Positions 16,369-23,948 of a stretch of 40,640 nt of DNA are shown piece by piece; within the stretch, counting starts at the first letter, position 1; every line of letters starts with the position of its first letter. The stretch is from positions 1 through 40,640 of the forward strand of contig JBGVOM010000220.1 of assembly GCA_045126515.1 (NCBI GenBank), read 5' to 3'. The DNA comes from RUG11237 sp045126515. Lineage in GTDB: Bacteria > Bacillota > Clostridia > Lachnospirales > Lachnospiraceae. The translations under genes and the position numbers were made by a program. The notes under the pieces were generated by a model. The model worked only from the letters and a program-made list of their open reading frames with translations. It made no database searches and had not been told where the DNA came from.

Positions 16369-17175
16369 CTATGAAATATCCTCATACAAATATTGATACA
16401 ACTCCTCAATCAACCGATCCAGATATCCTTCATTTAATTCACCATAAGAGCGCTTGATAATCTGTTTCATAGCCTCGCACCGCTTGAAATATTTAATTTC
16501 TTCCGGCAGAGTTTCTTCAATGTCTGTATCAATAACAAAATTGTCAAAGCTCTTTTTAAACCATTGTGTAATTTCGCTGGTAAGCTTGTCTTCTTCTTTT
16601 GCAAGTTTTTTTACGGAATGTGCACTCTTTAAGCAATGTAAACCTGCGATTACAAAAATAATGCAAAGGACTCCCACTGTAATTTCCATCATATAATTGG
16701 TGGCTTCCGGAAATGGCAGAGAAATAACTTTCAGTACGGAAAGCAACACTACCACCAGACCGATTGTTCCTACAATAAGCAGGGAATAAGCGGAAGATAA
16801 CAGTTCCTGATGTCGTTCAGAATGATGGACATATACATTCTCCGACTGTTTGGGCTGTATTTCTTCGGTATTTTTAGGTTCTTCTTCTTTTAAATTGATT
16901 TTCTGGATGATAGCCAATTTTTTTGCCTTTTCTACTTCGCCTTCCGGAACAGATACATGATATAAATCAGATTCTCTGTCATGTTCTAGTCTTGCTCGTT
17001 CTATTTCAAATTTTTTCAATAAATCATAATAATTTTCGGCTTCTTTTCTTTGGGCAATCATAATTACCTTATTATCATCTTCTTCCGGTAATTCTTCCAC
17101 CAATGTTGCTCCGCAGTCACTGCAAAGAATCACTCCTTTTTGATATTCACTTCTACATTTTGGACACCATGGCAT
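16369..17175 (-). CDS. Zinc-ribbon membrane protein with DUF2007-like domain
   Basis: A 268-residue protein of unknown role. It begins with a zinc ribbon (CPKCRSEYQKGVILCSDCG, four cysteines in the first 25 residues). A short alpha/beta segment (VIMIAQRKEAENYYDLLKKF through VPEGEVEKAKKL) resembles the DUF2007 putative signal-transducing domain. Two membrane segments follow (about residues 125-150 and 160-180), then a charged helical tail. The ATG at 17175 is preferred over 17199 because AAGGAAGGGG stands before it. The zinc ribbon and tail would face the cytoplasm if the two helices form a hairpin. It appears to be a single gene, and the short repeat lies just past its stop. Confidence 0.7.
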   Translation of the reverse strand: MPWCPKCRSEYQKGVILCSDCGATLVEELPEEDDNKVIMIAQRKEAENYYDLLKKFEIERARLEHDRESDLYHVSVPEGEVEKAKKLAIIQKINLKEEEPKNTEEIQPKQSENVYVHHSERHQELLSSAYSLLIVGTIGLVVVLLSVLKVISLPFPEATNYMMEITVGVLCIIFVIAGLHCLKSAHSVKKLAKEEDKLTSEITQWFKKSFDNFVIDTDIEETLPEEIKYFKRCEAMKQIIKRSYGELNEGYLDRLIEELYQYLYEDIS

Positions 17176-17262
17176 AAAAATAAACCCCTTCCTTGTCATA
17201 CTTTACAATATATAGAGTATAGCACAACTTTTTTTTGATGTCACACATTACTTTTCAGGTAA

Positions 17263-17291
17263 TTGTACCGTAAGATGACCTGTGATATAAT
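17263..17291 (+). promoter_or_regulatory. Sigma-A extended -10 promoter for rlmH
   Basis: TTGTAC (17263-17268), 17-base spacer and a perfect TATAAT (17286-17291) with TGA just before it (extended -10). The leader is about 25 bases and contains AAAGGAG before the ATG. Confidence 0.75.
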
Positions 17292-17322
17292 AAATCATAT
17301 TTATACTTAAAGGAGCCTGAAC

Positions 17323-17802
17323 ATGAAAATAACATTAATTACTGTTGGGAAAATCAAAGAAAAATTTTATAGGGATGCCATTGCAGAATACAGCAAACGT
17401 CTTAATCGTTATTGTAAACTGAATATCATTGAAGTTGCAGATGAGAAAACCCCGGATAAAGCAAGCGAAGCTTTAGAACAGCAAATTAAGGAAAAGGAGG
17501 GAGAACGTATTCTCTCTAAGCTTTCCGAGGATGCTTATACCATAGTGCTTGCCATAGATGGAAAAAATCCTGACAGCGTAGAACTGGCAGAAAAAGTAAA
17601 GCAACTGGGAGTTCATGGGGTAAGCCATATTCAGTTTATTATTGGGGGCTCCCTGGGGCTGGATGAAGCAGTCATGAAAAAGGCAGACTATAAGTTAAGC
17701 TTTAGCCGCATGACTTTTCCCCACCAGCTGATGCGTGTCATTCTTTTAGAACAGATTTATCGAAGCTACCGCATTATTTCAGGGGAACCCTACCATAAAT
17801 AA
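17323..17802 (+). CDS. rlmH: 23S rRNA (pseudouridine1915-N3)-methyltransferase
   Basis: A 159-residue SPOUT-class methyltransferase that modifies pseudouridine 1915 in helix 69 of 23S rRNA. The N terminus MKITLITVGKIKE, the SAM-binding knot segment FIIGGSLGLDEAV (near residue 105) and the C-terminal SFSRMTFPHQLMRVILLEQIYRS and GEPYHK tail are all diagnostic. Length is exactly that of the family. It is one of two plus-strand genes and has its own promoter. Its stop is two bases from the end of the convergent S1-domain gene, so the two transcripts must overlap or share a very compact end. Confidence 0.96.
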   Translation: MKITLITVGKIKEKFYRDAIAEYSKRLNRYCKLNIIEVADEKTPDKASEALEQQIKEKEGERILSKLSEDAYTIVLAIDGKNPDSVELAEKVKQLGVHGVSHIQFIIGGSLGLDEAVMKKADYKLSFSRMTFPHQLMRVILLEQIYRSYRIISGEPYHK

Positions 17803-17804
17803 AC

Positions 17805-18701
17805 TTAAAGTTTAATATTTTTCAGCAGTGATGCTAAAGAGGTAGATGCTTCTTCTCCGGAAGAATATTCAAATGGTGCTTCATCTACATCATCAAGGAC
17901 TTCATCCTTTTCTTCCACTGCCTTAATGCTAAGGCTGATTTTACCGTCTTTTACGTCTAAAATCTTAACTTTAACTTCATCACCAACCTTAAGCACTTCT
18001 TTTGGGGATTTTATATGTCTGCCACAAATCTGGCTGATATGTACAAGTCCGGTCAAGTCTTCTCCGATATTTACAAATGCCCCATAAGGTGCCAGAGTTT
18101 CCACTTTACCCGTTACAATCAGTCCTGTCTGTAATTTTGCTATTCTGCTGTTTTTATCTTCGATGGCACGCTCTCTTAACACTTCTTTCGCTGATAAAAC
18201 CAGCTTTTTCTCTGCTTCATTTACGGTAATGATAACCACATCCAGAGTTTTTCCTACGTATTCTTCTGTGTTTTCTACATAGGTAAGTGCCAACTGGGAT
18301 GCAGGAATAAATGCACGGATTCCTTCTAAATATGTTACTACACCTGCATTTACGGTTTCAGCAACCTTTACAGACACCACTTCTTTGTTTTCCATCATAC
18401 TCAGCAATTTATCCCATGCCAGCACATCATCTGCCTTTTTGCAGGATAGGAATATGACTCCTTCTGCATTTTCTCCGGTGACGGTTGCAGTAATTTCATC
18501 TCCTACAGCAATATCTGCCTTAATAGAAAAGCGTGGATCATTGCTTAATTCTGCTAATGGGATAATTGCTTCTGCATAGGAACCTAAATCTACCGTTACC
18601 TCTGTGTCAGAAACGCCGATTACAGTTCCGGTTACAATATCCCCTTCTTCATATTTCTGAAAAGACGCATTAATCTCTTTTTCAAATTCTTCCATTCCCA
18701 T
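17805..18701 (-). CDS. S1-domain RNA-binding protein (ribosomal protein S1-like)
   Basis: A 298-residue protein with three S1 OB-fold domains. Domain 1 covers about residues 15-85 (GDIVTGTVIGVSDTEVTVDLG), domain 2 about 105-170 (including RAFIPASQL) and domain 3 about 190-262 (GKVETLAPYGAFVNIGEDLTGLVHISQI). A short acidic linker and a tail ending in SLASLLKNIKL complete it. Domain 3 is the best preserved. Short S1-like proteins of low-GC bacteria bind mRNA or rRNA, but a role in translation initiation like E. coli S1 is not established. The start follows GGAGGAAC. Confidence 0.88.
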   Translation of the reverse strand: MGMEEFEKEINASFQKYEEGDIVTGTVIGVSDTEVTVDLGSYAEAIIPLAELSNDPRFSIKADIAVGDEITATVTGENAEGVIFLSCKKADDVLAWDKLLSMMENKEVVSVKVAETVNAGVVTYLEGIRAFIPASQLALTYVENTEEYVGKTLDVVIITVNEAEKKLVLSAKEVLRERAIEDKNSRIAKLQTGLIVTGKVETLAPYGAFVNIGEDLTGLVHISQICGRHIKSPKEVLKVGDEVKVKILDVKDGKISLSIKAVEEKDEVLDDVDEAPFEYSSGEEASTSLASLLKNIKL

Positions 18702-18900
18702 AGTTGTTCCTCCAATTCTATTCTATTTATGTCAAGGATAAAAGGTCAAAATACCGTTCATACCTGTAAATTATTATAAACAAACGCTGGGGAAAAATCA
18801 ATCTGTATTGAGCGCCTTCCAACCAATTTTAGGGCAACTGCCATTCCTCCTATGGAGTAGTTTTCCATCATATCATCGTACTTTTAGTTATAGTCTTTGT

Positions 18901-19431
18901 TCAATCTAAGTTTTTATACAAACTATCTACTTCTGCTTCATAGACACTTTCCGTCTTAGAATCAAATAATACCCATTCTACGAGGTCGAAGCTATTCTCA
19001 TGCTCCTCTAAAAATCGGCTTACTGTCTTAACAGCAATCTTTGCAGCTAATTCTACTGGAAAACTGTACGCTCCAGTGGATATGGACGGAAATGCTATTG
19101 TCCGTATACCATTATCAAAAGCCAGCTGCATAGAATTAAAGTAGCAGTTTGCTAGCAGTTCTTCCTCTTTGCTTCTACCTCCGTTCCAAATCGGTCCTAC
19201 GGTATGTATTACATAATCGCATGGCAAATTATATGCCTTTGTAATCTTGGCTTCTCCTGTTTCACAGCCATGAAGTTTGCGGCACTCTGCTAAAAGCTCA
19301 GGTCCGGCAGCTCTGTGAATCGCTCCATCCACACCACCTCCGCCTAAGAGCGAATTGTTGGCTGCATTTACGATTGCCTGTACATCTTTAATTTTTGTAA
19401 TATCACCTTTTACTGTTTTTATCAAATACAT
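18901..19431 (-). CDS. Macro-domain protein, probable O-acetyl-ADP-ribose deacetylase
   Basis: A 176-residue single macro domain of the MacroD/YmdB type. It shows the N-terminal GDIT motif, the catalytic and ligand loop IVNAANNSLLGGGGVDGAIHRAAG, the YVIHTVGPIW strand and the second phosphate loop SISTGAYSFP. These proteins bind ADP-ribose and remove acetyl or mono-ADP-ribose groups. The C-terminal 30 residues are ordinary. It is separated from yaiI by 11 bases and probably shares its transcript. Macro domains occur in defence and NAD-metabolism settings, but nothing here proves such a role. Confidence 0.92.
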   Translation of the reverse strand: MYLIKTVKGDITKIKDVQAIVNAANNSLLGGGGVDGAIHRAAGPELLAECRKLHGCETGEAKITKAYNLPCDYVIHTVGPIWNGGRSKEEELLANCYFNSMQLAFDNGIRTIAFPSISTGAYSFPVELAAKIAVKTVSRFLEEHENSFDLVEWVLFDSKTESVYEAEVDSLYKNLD

Positions 19432-19442
19432 TTTGACACTCC

Positions 19443-19898
19443 CTATAATTCCAAGGCTTTTCTTACCATCTTTTCAAAACTCTCCGCAAATCTTACATCA
19501 TCTTCTTCAGTTCTTTTCTTTGGTCCCTTCGTGTGATGCTTCGAATTGCTTCGTCTCTCTTTCTTTGCTAAATGCCTTTCCATCAACATTTGATCTATAT
19601 TTTCATTCGTATACCATTTACCTGACTGGTGAATTACAAATGCATCCTTACCAAGTGCCATAGCTGCTACGCCATAATCCTGCGTAACAACGATATCACG
19701 TTCGCCCTTTTTCAGTAAGCTGATTAACTTGAAATCAACCGCGTCTGCACCAGCTCCGACTATTATTATATCGCTATACGCAGAGCTTAGCACATGGTTT
19801 GTATCACAAAGGAGAATTGCCGGAACCTGATATTTCATTGCTATTCTTTCCACAATGCGGACAACCGGGCATGCATCCGCATCAACATATATCTTCAT
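19443..19898 (-). CDS. YaiI/YqxD family protein (DUF188)
   Basis: A 151-residue protein of the YaiI/YqxD family, which has a PIN/NYN-nuclease-like fold. The start MKIYVDADACPV and the motif VVTQDYGVAAMAL carry the conserved aspartates expected for metal binding. The middle includes GAGADAVDFKL. The C-terminal 50 residues are very basic (KKERRSNSKHHTKGPKKR), consistent with nucleic-acid contact. The biochemical function of the family is not established. A GGAGGGAA site precedes the ATG. It lies 45 bases after the deformylase-like gene. Confidence 0.88.
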   Translation of the reverse strand: MKIYVDADACPVVRIVERIAMKYQVPAILLCDTNHVLSSAYSDIIIVGAGADAVDFKLISLLKKGERDIVVTQDYGVAAMALGKDAFVIHQSGKWYTNENIDQMLMERHLAKKERRSNSKHHTKGPKKRTEEDDVRFAESFEKMVRKALEL

Positions 19899-19943
19899 TT
19901 AGCATTCCCTCCGATTATTGACCGTTTAGATATGAAGGCTTCT

Positions 19944-20354
19944 CTATATGATAATTCCCTCTAAATGATCCATCTCATGTAAAACTATCTGAGCTACATA
20001 TCCATTAAATTTCATTTTCTTTTTAGTAAAATCTGCATCCTGAAACTCGACCTCAATATTTTTATATCTGGTAGTCTTTCGCTTTCCTTCCAGAGATAAG
20101 CATCCTTCTTCTGTCTCATAAGGTCCGCTTTTTGAAATAAGTACCGGATTAATCATAATCACATCGATAGGTCCCATGCTCACAATAATCATGCGCTTTT
20201 TGTATCCAATCATATTTGCAGCCATACCAACGCATCGCTCGCGGTTAGCAGCAAGCGTATCCCGCAAGTCATTCGCAATATTTACATCCATCGGTGTTAC
20301 CGGTTCAGATTTTTGTCTTAAAAATAATATATCTTTTACTATCGATTTAACCAT
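19944..20354 (-). CDS. Short peptide deformylase-like protein
   Basis: A 136-residue protein with the three deformylase motifs in order. Motif 2 is EGCLSL (metal Cys) and motif 3 is HEMDHLEG (two metal His and catalytic Glu). Motif 1 reads CVGMAANMIG where classical enzymes have GxGLAAxQ: the Gln that stabilises the reaction intermediate is replaced by Met. It is also shorter than the usual 150-190 residues. I have seen similar short forms annotated as deformylase in Clostridia, so this is probably a recognised subfamily; true deformylase activity is uncertain. The ATG at 20354 is preferred because the longer ORF (to 20414) would overlap the preceding gene by 56 bases. Confidence 0.8.
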   Translation of the reverse strand: MVKSIVKDILFLRQKSEPVTPMDVNIANDLRDTLAANRERCVGMAANMIGYKKRMIIVSMGPIDVIMINPVLISKSGPYETEEGCLSLEGKRKTTRYKNIEVEFQDADFTKKKMKFNGYVAQIVLHEMDHLEGIII

Positions 20355-20358
20355 AACA

Positions 20359-20700
20359 TTAACTCCATCCCTTCCACACATCAGGCTGATATCCCAAGGT
20401 TGATTGTTTTCCATTTCTCACCACTGGAGTCTTAATTACCTGCGGATTCTCAAGAATCTTTTCAAGTTTATCTTCATCGGCAATGTACTTTATAAGAGCA
20501 AGTGTGTCCTTATCCTTGCCTTCCCAATTAATCATATTATCAAGACCGCCATTTGCTTGAGCCACGGAATTGAACTCACCCTTTGACATGCCTTTTTCTT
20601 TCATATCAATAAACTGATACTTAATTCCTCGTTCTTTGAAAAAGCGCTCTGCTTTCTTGGTTTCGTTGCATTTCTTAGTTCCAAAAATCTGTATATTCAT
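20359..20700 (-). CDS. ArsC/Spx-family thioredoxin-fold protein
   Basis: A 113-residue member of the ArsC/Spx/YffB family. It begins IQIFGTKKCNETKKAERFF, with a single active-site Cys rather than the CxxC of Spx, and ends with TPVVRNGKQSTLGYQPDVW, the typical family C-terminal pattern. It could be a glutathione- or thiol-linked reductase or a regulatory homologue; arsenate reduction is not implied, because no ars genes are near. The ATG at 20700 is chosen because TAGGTGA stands seven bases before it; a GTG at 20709 is also in frame. The ribosome site overlaps the stop of the preceding 66-residue gene. Confidence 0.85.
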   Translation of the reverse strand: MNIQIFGTKKCNETKKAERFFKERGIKYQFIDMKEKGMSKGEFNSVAQANGGLDNMINWEGKDKDTLALIKYIADEDKLEKILENPQVIKTPVVRNGKQSTLGYQPDVWKGWS

Positions 20701-20709
20701 CTGTTTCAC

Positions 20710-20910
20710 CTACCATATATCATATATTTTAATTTTCTCTGTATTTCTATATTCACACTTCTCATAGTGCCTGATTAGCTTTCCTGCATTCCTAAGTGCC
20801 ACCATATATACATCTTTGTTCTGCTTTTCATTATGGAATGTATATACAAAATTTGAGAACCTTCTCGTTATCCAAGCACTTCTGTAGTTGCAGATTCTGA
20901 TATCAACCAC
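20710..20910 (-). CDS. Small uncharacterised protein (66 residues)
   Basis: The product is basic and aromatic-rich, with two cysteines in CNYRSAW and YEKCEY. I do not recognise a family. An AAAAGGGC ribosome site precedes the ATG, and the TAG stop lies within the ribosome site of the ArsC-like gene, which argues for a real, translationally coupled gene. No membrane segment or signal peptide is visible. It could be a remnant of a larger protein. Confidence 0.5.
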   Translation of the reverse strand: MVDIRICNYRSAWITRRFSNFVYTFHNEKQNKDVYMVALRNAGKLIRHYEKCEYRNTEKIKIYDIW

Positions 20911-20969
20911 ATTTTGCCCTTTTTACAGCTTCATCCATTCTCCCTTCCGTGCATAACACTCCTATTCTT

Positions 20970-21269
20970 CTAGAAGAAATGTTCCCATATTCTTGAAATT
21001 TTCGTTACTGTTAAATAATCCATAATCGGAATTTCCATAATAAAAATATTATATTCCATTATGGGAATAGTAGCAATATCAATCTTGACGGTATATGGAC
21101 TATTTTCCACATAACCACACTTTCCAAGTACGTTTATCTTTACCTGTATTGCCTCTTTGTCGTACTTATTGTCAGGCTCCTTTACCAGCTTGACCTTCAT
21201 CCCTTTTTCTATAAATCCATTACCAAAATAGTGATTGCAGCCTGCTATTGTGAAATACATCTCATCCAT
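20970..21269 (-). CDS. Stand-alone HIRAN-like domain protein
   Basis: A 99-residue protein whose first two thirds match the HIRAN pattern: MYFTIAGCNHYFGNGFIEKG, then VKLVKEPDNKYDKEAIQV, then LGKCGYVENSPYTV. HIRAN domains bind DNA or ss/ds junctions, usually as part of a helicase or nuclease, though stand-alone versions occur. The last 37 residues do not look like the family: they contain an IPIMEY/IPIMDY duplication encoded by an AT-rich imperfect tandem repeat near 21015-21070, which suggests slippage or a frameshift that replaced the native tail. The ATG at 21269 has GAAGGAT before it; an ATG at 21284 would add five residues. Confidence 0.72.
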   Translation of the reverse strand: MDEMYFTIAGCNHYFGNGFIEKGMKVKLVKEPDNKYDKEAIQVKINVLGKCGYVENSPYTVKIDIATIPIMEYNIFIMEIPIMDYLTVTKISRIWEHFF

Positions 21270-21287
21270 AATCGTATCCTTCATGTC

Positions 21288-21458
21288 TTAATCAAACAAA
21301 TCCTGAAATAATAGGCACCATCCAAGTGTTGAGAATAATCCCATATGCTCCTTATCCCTTGTTCTAAATGGAAAGAACAAAATTTTGAAAGGTAAAGCTA
21401 TCAGCCAGAACACAATGTATATCGGGAAAAACATTAATTTTATCAAAAATCTTATCAT
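21288..21458 (-). CDS. Small single-pass membrane protein (56 residues)
   Basis: The frame starts at an ATG with GAGAGGAG nine bases upstream and directly follows the stop of the serine-rich protein gene (1-base gap). Residues 3-28 form a long hydrophobic stretch interrupted by prolines (MFFPIYIVFWLIALPF), followed by FRTRDKEH and a short second hydrophobic tail. No family is recognised. The tight spacing with both neighbours indicates a common operon. Confidence 0.55.
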   Translation of the reverse strand: MIRFLIKLMFFPIYIVFWLIALPFKILFFPFRTRDKEHMGLFSTLGWCLLFQDLFD

Positions 21459-21459
21459 A

Positions 21460-21954
21460 TTACCACTCCTCTCCAAACTCATCCATCGCATCATCTACTC
21501 CGTCTGCATAGTCGCTGTCATTCTCATATTTGTCGTAATCATAGTCGCCATCCATGTAGATATCATCATATCCATCATCATAAGAATGGTATGTGCTACT
21601 CTTCTTGGAACTGTTCGTCTCCGTAGAACTCTTTTGGGTACCACTGTTATATGAAGAGTTCTTTGTCGTACTTGATTTGACTTTGTTGCTATAGCTGCTA
21701 GTCGAACTACCGGATGTGCTCTTTGATGAACTGTCTGATGTCTTGCTGCTATAAGAAGAACTTCCATATGAGGAAGATTTACTGCTATATGGCTTATGAA
21801 GGTAGCAATAACTACTTCCAGAAGCCTGCTTGTTATCACAACCAGCTTTGATACATTTTGGCTCGCTTGCCTCTCCGATTGCTCCGATAATATAAATCAC
21901 AACAATCACAACAAAGAATATTATCAAGTTTTCTCCAAAAGAATTTTTCTTCAT
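21460..21954 (-). CDS. Membrane-anchored serine-rich protein with Cys/His knuckle and acidic tail
   Basis: A 164-residue protein of unusual composition. An N-terminal hydrophobic anchor (LIIFFVVIVVIYIIGAIG, about residues 9-26) is followed by a compact Cys/His motif (CIKAGCDNKQASGSSYCYLH) that could bind zinc. A stretch of about 75 residues is nearly all Ser, Thr, Lys, Tyr and Gly, and the tail is strongly acidic (DDGYDDIYMDGDYDYDKYE). Domain order suggests an anchored protein with a flexible linker; which side of the membrane the linker faces is not clear. The ATG at 21954 follows GGTGGGTGA. I recognise the Cys/His motif as a recurring feature of small Firmicutes proteins but not its function. 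Confidence 0.6.
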   Translation of the reverse strand: MKKNSFGENLIIFFVVIVVIYIIGAIGEASEPKCIKAGCDNKQASGSSYCYLHKPYSSKSSSYGSSSYSSKTSDSSSKSTSGSSTSSYSNKVKSSTTKNSSYNSGTQKSSTETNSSKKSSTYHSYDDGYDDIYMDGDYDYDKYENDSDYADGVDDAMDEFGEEW

Positions 21955-21984
21955 ATGAATCACCCACCTTACATTCCAAACTTT

Positions 21985-22167
21985 TTAATCAAAGTCGTAA
22001 TCATCTGGATCTAATCCTGCATCCTCTTGGCTGTCGTCTCCAAAATCTCCAGCATCTCCAAACAATGCAATATGCTCTTCCCTGCTACCACAAAGCATTT
22101 TCTCACCAAAATATTCCTCAACAGCATCTACTTCTCCATCTCCGTTAAAATCCATCCAATCTCTCAT
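21985..22167 (-). CDS. Small acidic protein with an EF-hand-like calcium loop
   Basis: A 60-residue, very acidic protein. Residues 6-17 read DFNGDGEVDAVE, which fits the calcium-binding EF-hand or dockerin loop (D-x-N-x-D-G-x-V-D-x-x-E). The rest is dominated by Asp, Glu and Gly and ends DPDDYDFD. No signal peptide is visible. A strong AGGAGG site precedes the ATG. It comes first after the 22.2 kb leader repeat and 30 bases before the serine-rich gene, so it probably heads that transcript. Confidence 0.6.
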   Translation of the reverse strand: MRDWMDFNGDGEVDAVEEYFGEKMLCGSREEHIALFGDAGDFGDDSQEDAGLDPDDYDFD

Positions 22168-22201
22168 AGCCTTGTCCTCCTATCTATTAAGTGTTTCTAT
22201 T

Positions 22202-22266
22202 TCTGATTACATAGTACCAGCTTAGGTGTCCAATAATCATCTCTTGTATCTCGAATCTTTGTTCTG
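22202..22266 (-). promoter_or_regulatory. Leader segment A, homologous to the segment at 23938-24002
   Basis: About 65 bases align with 23938-24002 with roughly 70% identity by eye. Shared blocks on the minus strand are TATTGGACACC and, 8-9 bases further, TACTAT (here) or TATAAT (there), then AATCAGA. Both copies precede an operon head on the minus strand, so a common promoter or operator is likely. Which element is the -35 is not clear. Confidence 0.5.
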
Positions 22267-22282
22267 AATTTGGTTCTCTATT

Positions 22283-22549
22283 CTAACCTTCTAACTCTTC
22301 TAGTTCTTCTTCCATTTTCGCTTTTCTGTAATCTAACAGCGCACTGACCATAACTAGTACCTCTGAAAGAGCGATGAGAATTAATCCAATCTTTGCAAGC
22401 ATCTTTCCCTTTTTATCACCTTTATCCGAGGATTCCTTAGCAGCCTTTCCAAACAACCCGATGAATCCAATATGCGCTAACCGTTGTATATTTCTATTGA
22501 TTGCCTTATTCTCACGATAAATATTCCTTAATAATTCTTTGTTCCTCAT
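22283..22549 (-). CDS. Small membrane protein with helical N terminus (88 residues)
   Basis: A basic, helix-rich N-terminal half (RNKELLRNIYRENKAINRNIQR) is followed by a membrane segment (MLAKIGLILIALSEVLVMVSALL, about residues 50-72) and an acidic tail rich in Glu and Leu. A first weakly hydrophobic stretch (HIGFIGLFGKAA) might also touch the membrane. The ATG follows AAGGAGGAC and is 10 bases after the stop of the coiled-coil gene, so the two form a pair. No family recognised. Confidence 0.6.
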   Translation of the reverse strand: MRNKELLRNIYRENKAINRNIQRLAHIGFIGLFGKAAKESSDKGDKKGKMLAKIGLILIALSEVLVMVSALLDYRKAKMEEELEELEG

Positions 22550-22559
22550 AATGTCCTCC

Positions 22560-23861
22560 TTAACCAACCATATCCTGTATGTTTTCACCTACGTGTATTT
22601 CTTCTGGTTCATTGCCAGCAATCTGATTTTCTATTACATTTTTCAAAGTAATGCTATTATCTGTGACATTCATAATGTTTTCTATTTTAGCAAGATTGCT
22701 TTCACAGATATCTGCTAATGCATCACAATCTGTGTGATTCGTTAATGCATATAAGCAGTTAAGCTCCTGTGCTTTTGCTTTTCTCTCAAGCCGCAATTCT
22801 TTGAGCCTTTTATATACCTTATATCCCTGTGCCACGTTGCAATTTGCTTCTTCAGTTCCTTGCAGGATTTCTTCAATCTCCTGGTCAAGTTCTCTAATAG
22901 TAATCTGTAGATTAATAATATACTGACCGGCATTACGATAGAATTCCGCCTGTTGCCTTGCAAACGCAAGCCAGTCATTCTCTTTGCCATCATATGGAGT
23001 ATATTTTTCCTCTGCCATCATATCCTCATCACCTTCATTCTTAACTGTTCGCATTGTACTGTATTCCATTTTTCTATTTTCAATTACTGTACCAGCCGCA
23101 TTCATATCCGCTTTTTCTCTGCGCCTATCCTTCTTAATACAGTTTTCAAATAGCTCGTCATATTTTCTCGGCTTATACTTTCTTTTTTCGAGACCTTCGA
23201 TGCTTTTTAGTGCCTGCTTAGCTTTAGCCACATTAGCACTTGTACCCAGATTATTATGAAAATACTCTGTTCTTATCAGTTCATCCTTGATGTCCCTGCG
23301 ATTTTCTCTGCACACTCTTAATAGTTCCACCAAATCAATTGCTTCTTCATCATCCGTTTCACATAGTTCAATGTAATGCAGAATATCACAGACTTTCTGA
23401 TCCATATCTGAAAGCTTCTTTGTCAGTTCATCCCGGTAATCTTTCACAGCAGATGCCACATAGGTGAAATGTGTCAAATACTCTGCCCAATCCATCTCGG
23501 ATAAATCATAGGAAGATACATTTTTCTCAACCGGCTCCTGCATCTCATCGTATGTCAATTCTTTCACAGGCGATACATATACTTTCCCAACCATATCTGA
23601 ATTTGTAATTTCATCTTCCTCATTCTCTGTTTCACATCCCTCAGATGTTTCACTGGATTTTTCTATTGTATCGCCTTCTTCTATCGGCACCACACAATAA
23701 AACGAAGATTTCTTACCAACGCATATCCTGCTGTTTGCCTGTGCAAATGTAAACACAGTTGCCTCTTCTTCGCCTTCTGCTACTACCAGCTGGTCTGCCT
23801 TATTTACTCTGTAATAGTTGCTGCTGTAATCCATAATGTAGTAAAGTAAATCTGTTCCCAT
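22560..23861 (-). CDS. Uncharacterised coiled-coil-rich protein (433 residues)
   Basis: The N-terminal 60 residues look like a small beta-rich domain (YYRVNKADQLVVAEG and FTFAQANSRICVG). An acidic linker (about residues 60-110) follows. The remainder is mostly helical, with likely coiled coils around residues 125-235 (DYRDELTKKLSDMDQKVCD and later) and 290-390 (LQITIRELDQEIEEIL and RLKELRLERKAKAQELN). No signal peptide, membrane segment or enzyme motif is visible. The start ATG has AAGGAGGTG six bases before it. It comes directly after a terminator and is followed by the 88-residue membrane protein gene. A structural or tethering role is plausible but unproven. Confidence 0.65.
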   Translation of the reverse strand: MGTDLLYYIMDYSSNYYRVNKADQLVVAEGEEEATVFTFAQANSRICVGKKSSFYCVVPIEEGDTIEKSSETSEGCETENEEDEITNSDMVGKVYVSPVKELTYDEMQEPVEKNVSSYDLSEMDWAEYLTHFTYVASAVKDYRDELTKKLSDMDQKVCDILHYIELCETDDEEAIDLVELLRVCRENRRDIKDELIRTEYFHNNLGTSANVAKAKQALKSIEGLEKRKYKPRKYDELFENCIKKDRRREKADMNAAGTVIENRKMEYSTMRTVKNEGDEDMMAEEKYTPYDGKENDWLAFARQQAEFYRNAGQYIINLQITIRELDQEIEEILQGTEEANCNVAQGYKVYKRLKELRLERKAKAQELNCLYALTNHTDCDALADICESNLAKIENIMNVTDNSITLKNVIENQIAGNEPEEIHVGENIQDMVG

Positions 23862-23902
23862 AGGCACCTCCTTATCTTAATGTCCGATTGTTTCGTAATC
23901 TC

Positions 23903-23948
23903 AAAAAAATAAGAACCAGAAAGAGTTTATCTCTTATCTGATTCTCAT
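23903..23948 (-). terminator. Terminator downstream of the WYL regulator gene
   Basis: In minus-strand RNA, 23931-23946 pairs with 23911-23925 (G-U pairs and one bulge) around a 5-base loop, followed by seven T residues (23903-23909). Because leader segment B with its TATAAT lies just before it, the hairpin could also act as an attenuator for the coiled-coil gene downstream. Confidence 0.75.

Noticed and set aside
18720..18749. Possible promoter TTGACC-18-TAGAAT upstream of the S1-domain gene
   Set aside because: The predicted transcript would begin at the first base of the ribosome site, which leaves almost no leader. Not reported as a feature.
18780..18860. Short open frame (about 25 codons) after AGGAGGA in the gap between the S1 and macro genes
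   Set aside because: The ribosome site is only one base from the ATG and the frame is very short. No feature supported in this gap.
21495..21839. Open frame of 114 codons opposite in phase to the serine-rich gene
   Set aside because: It is created by the repetitive Ser codons of the real gene and is rich in Arg, Thr and Met without a plausible start site.
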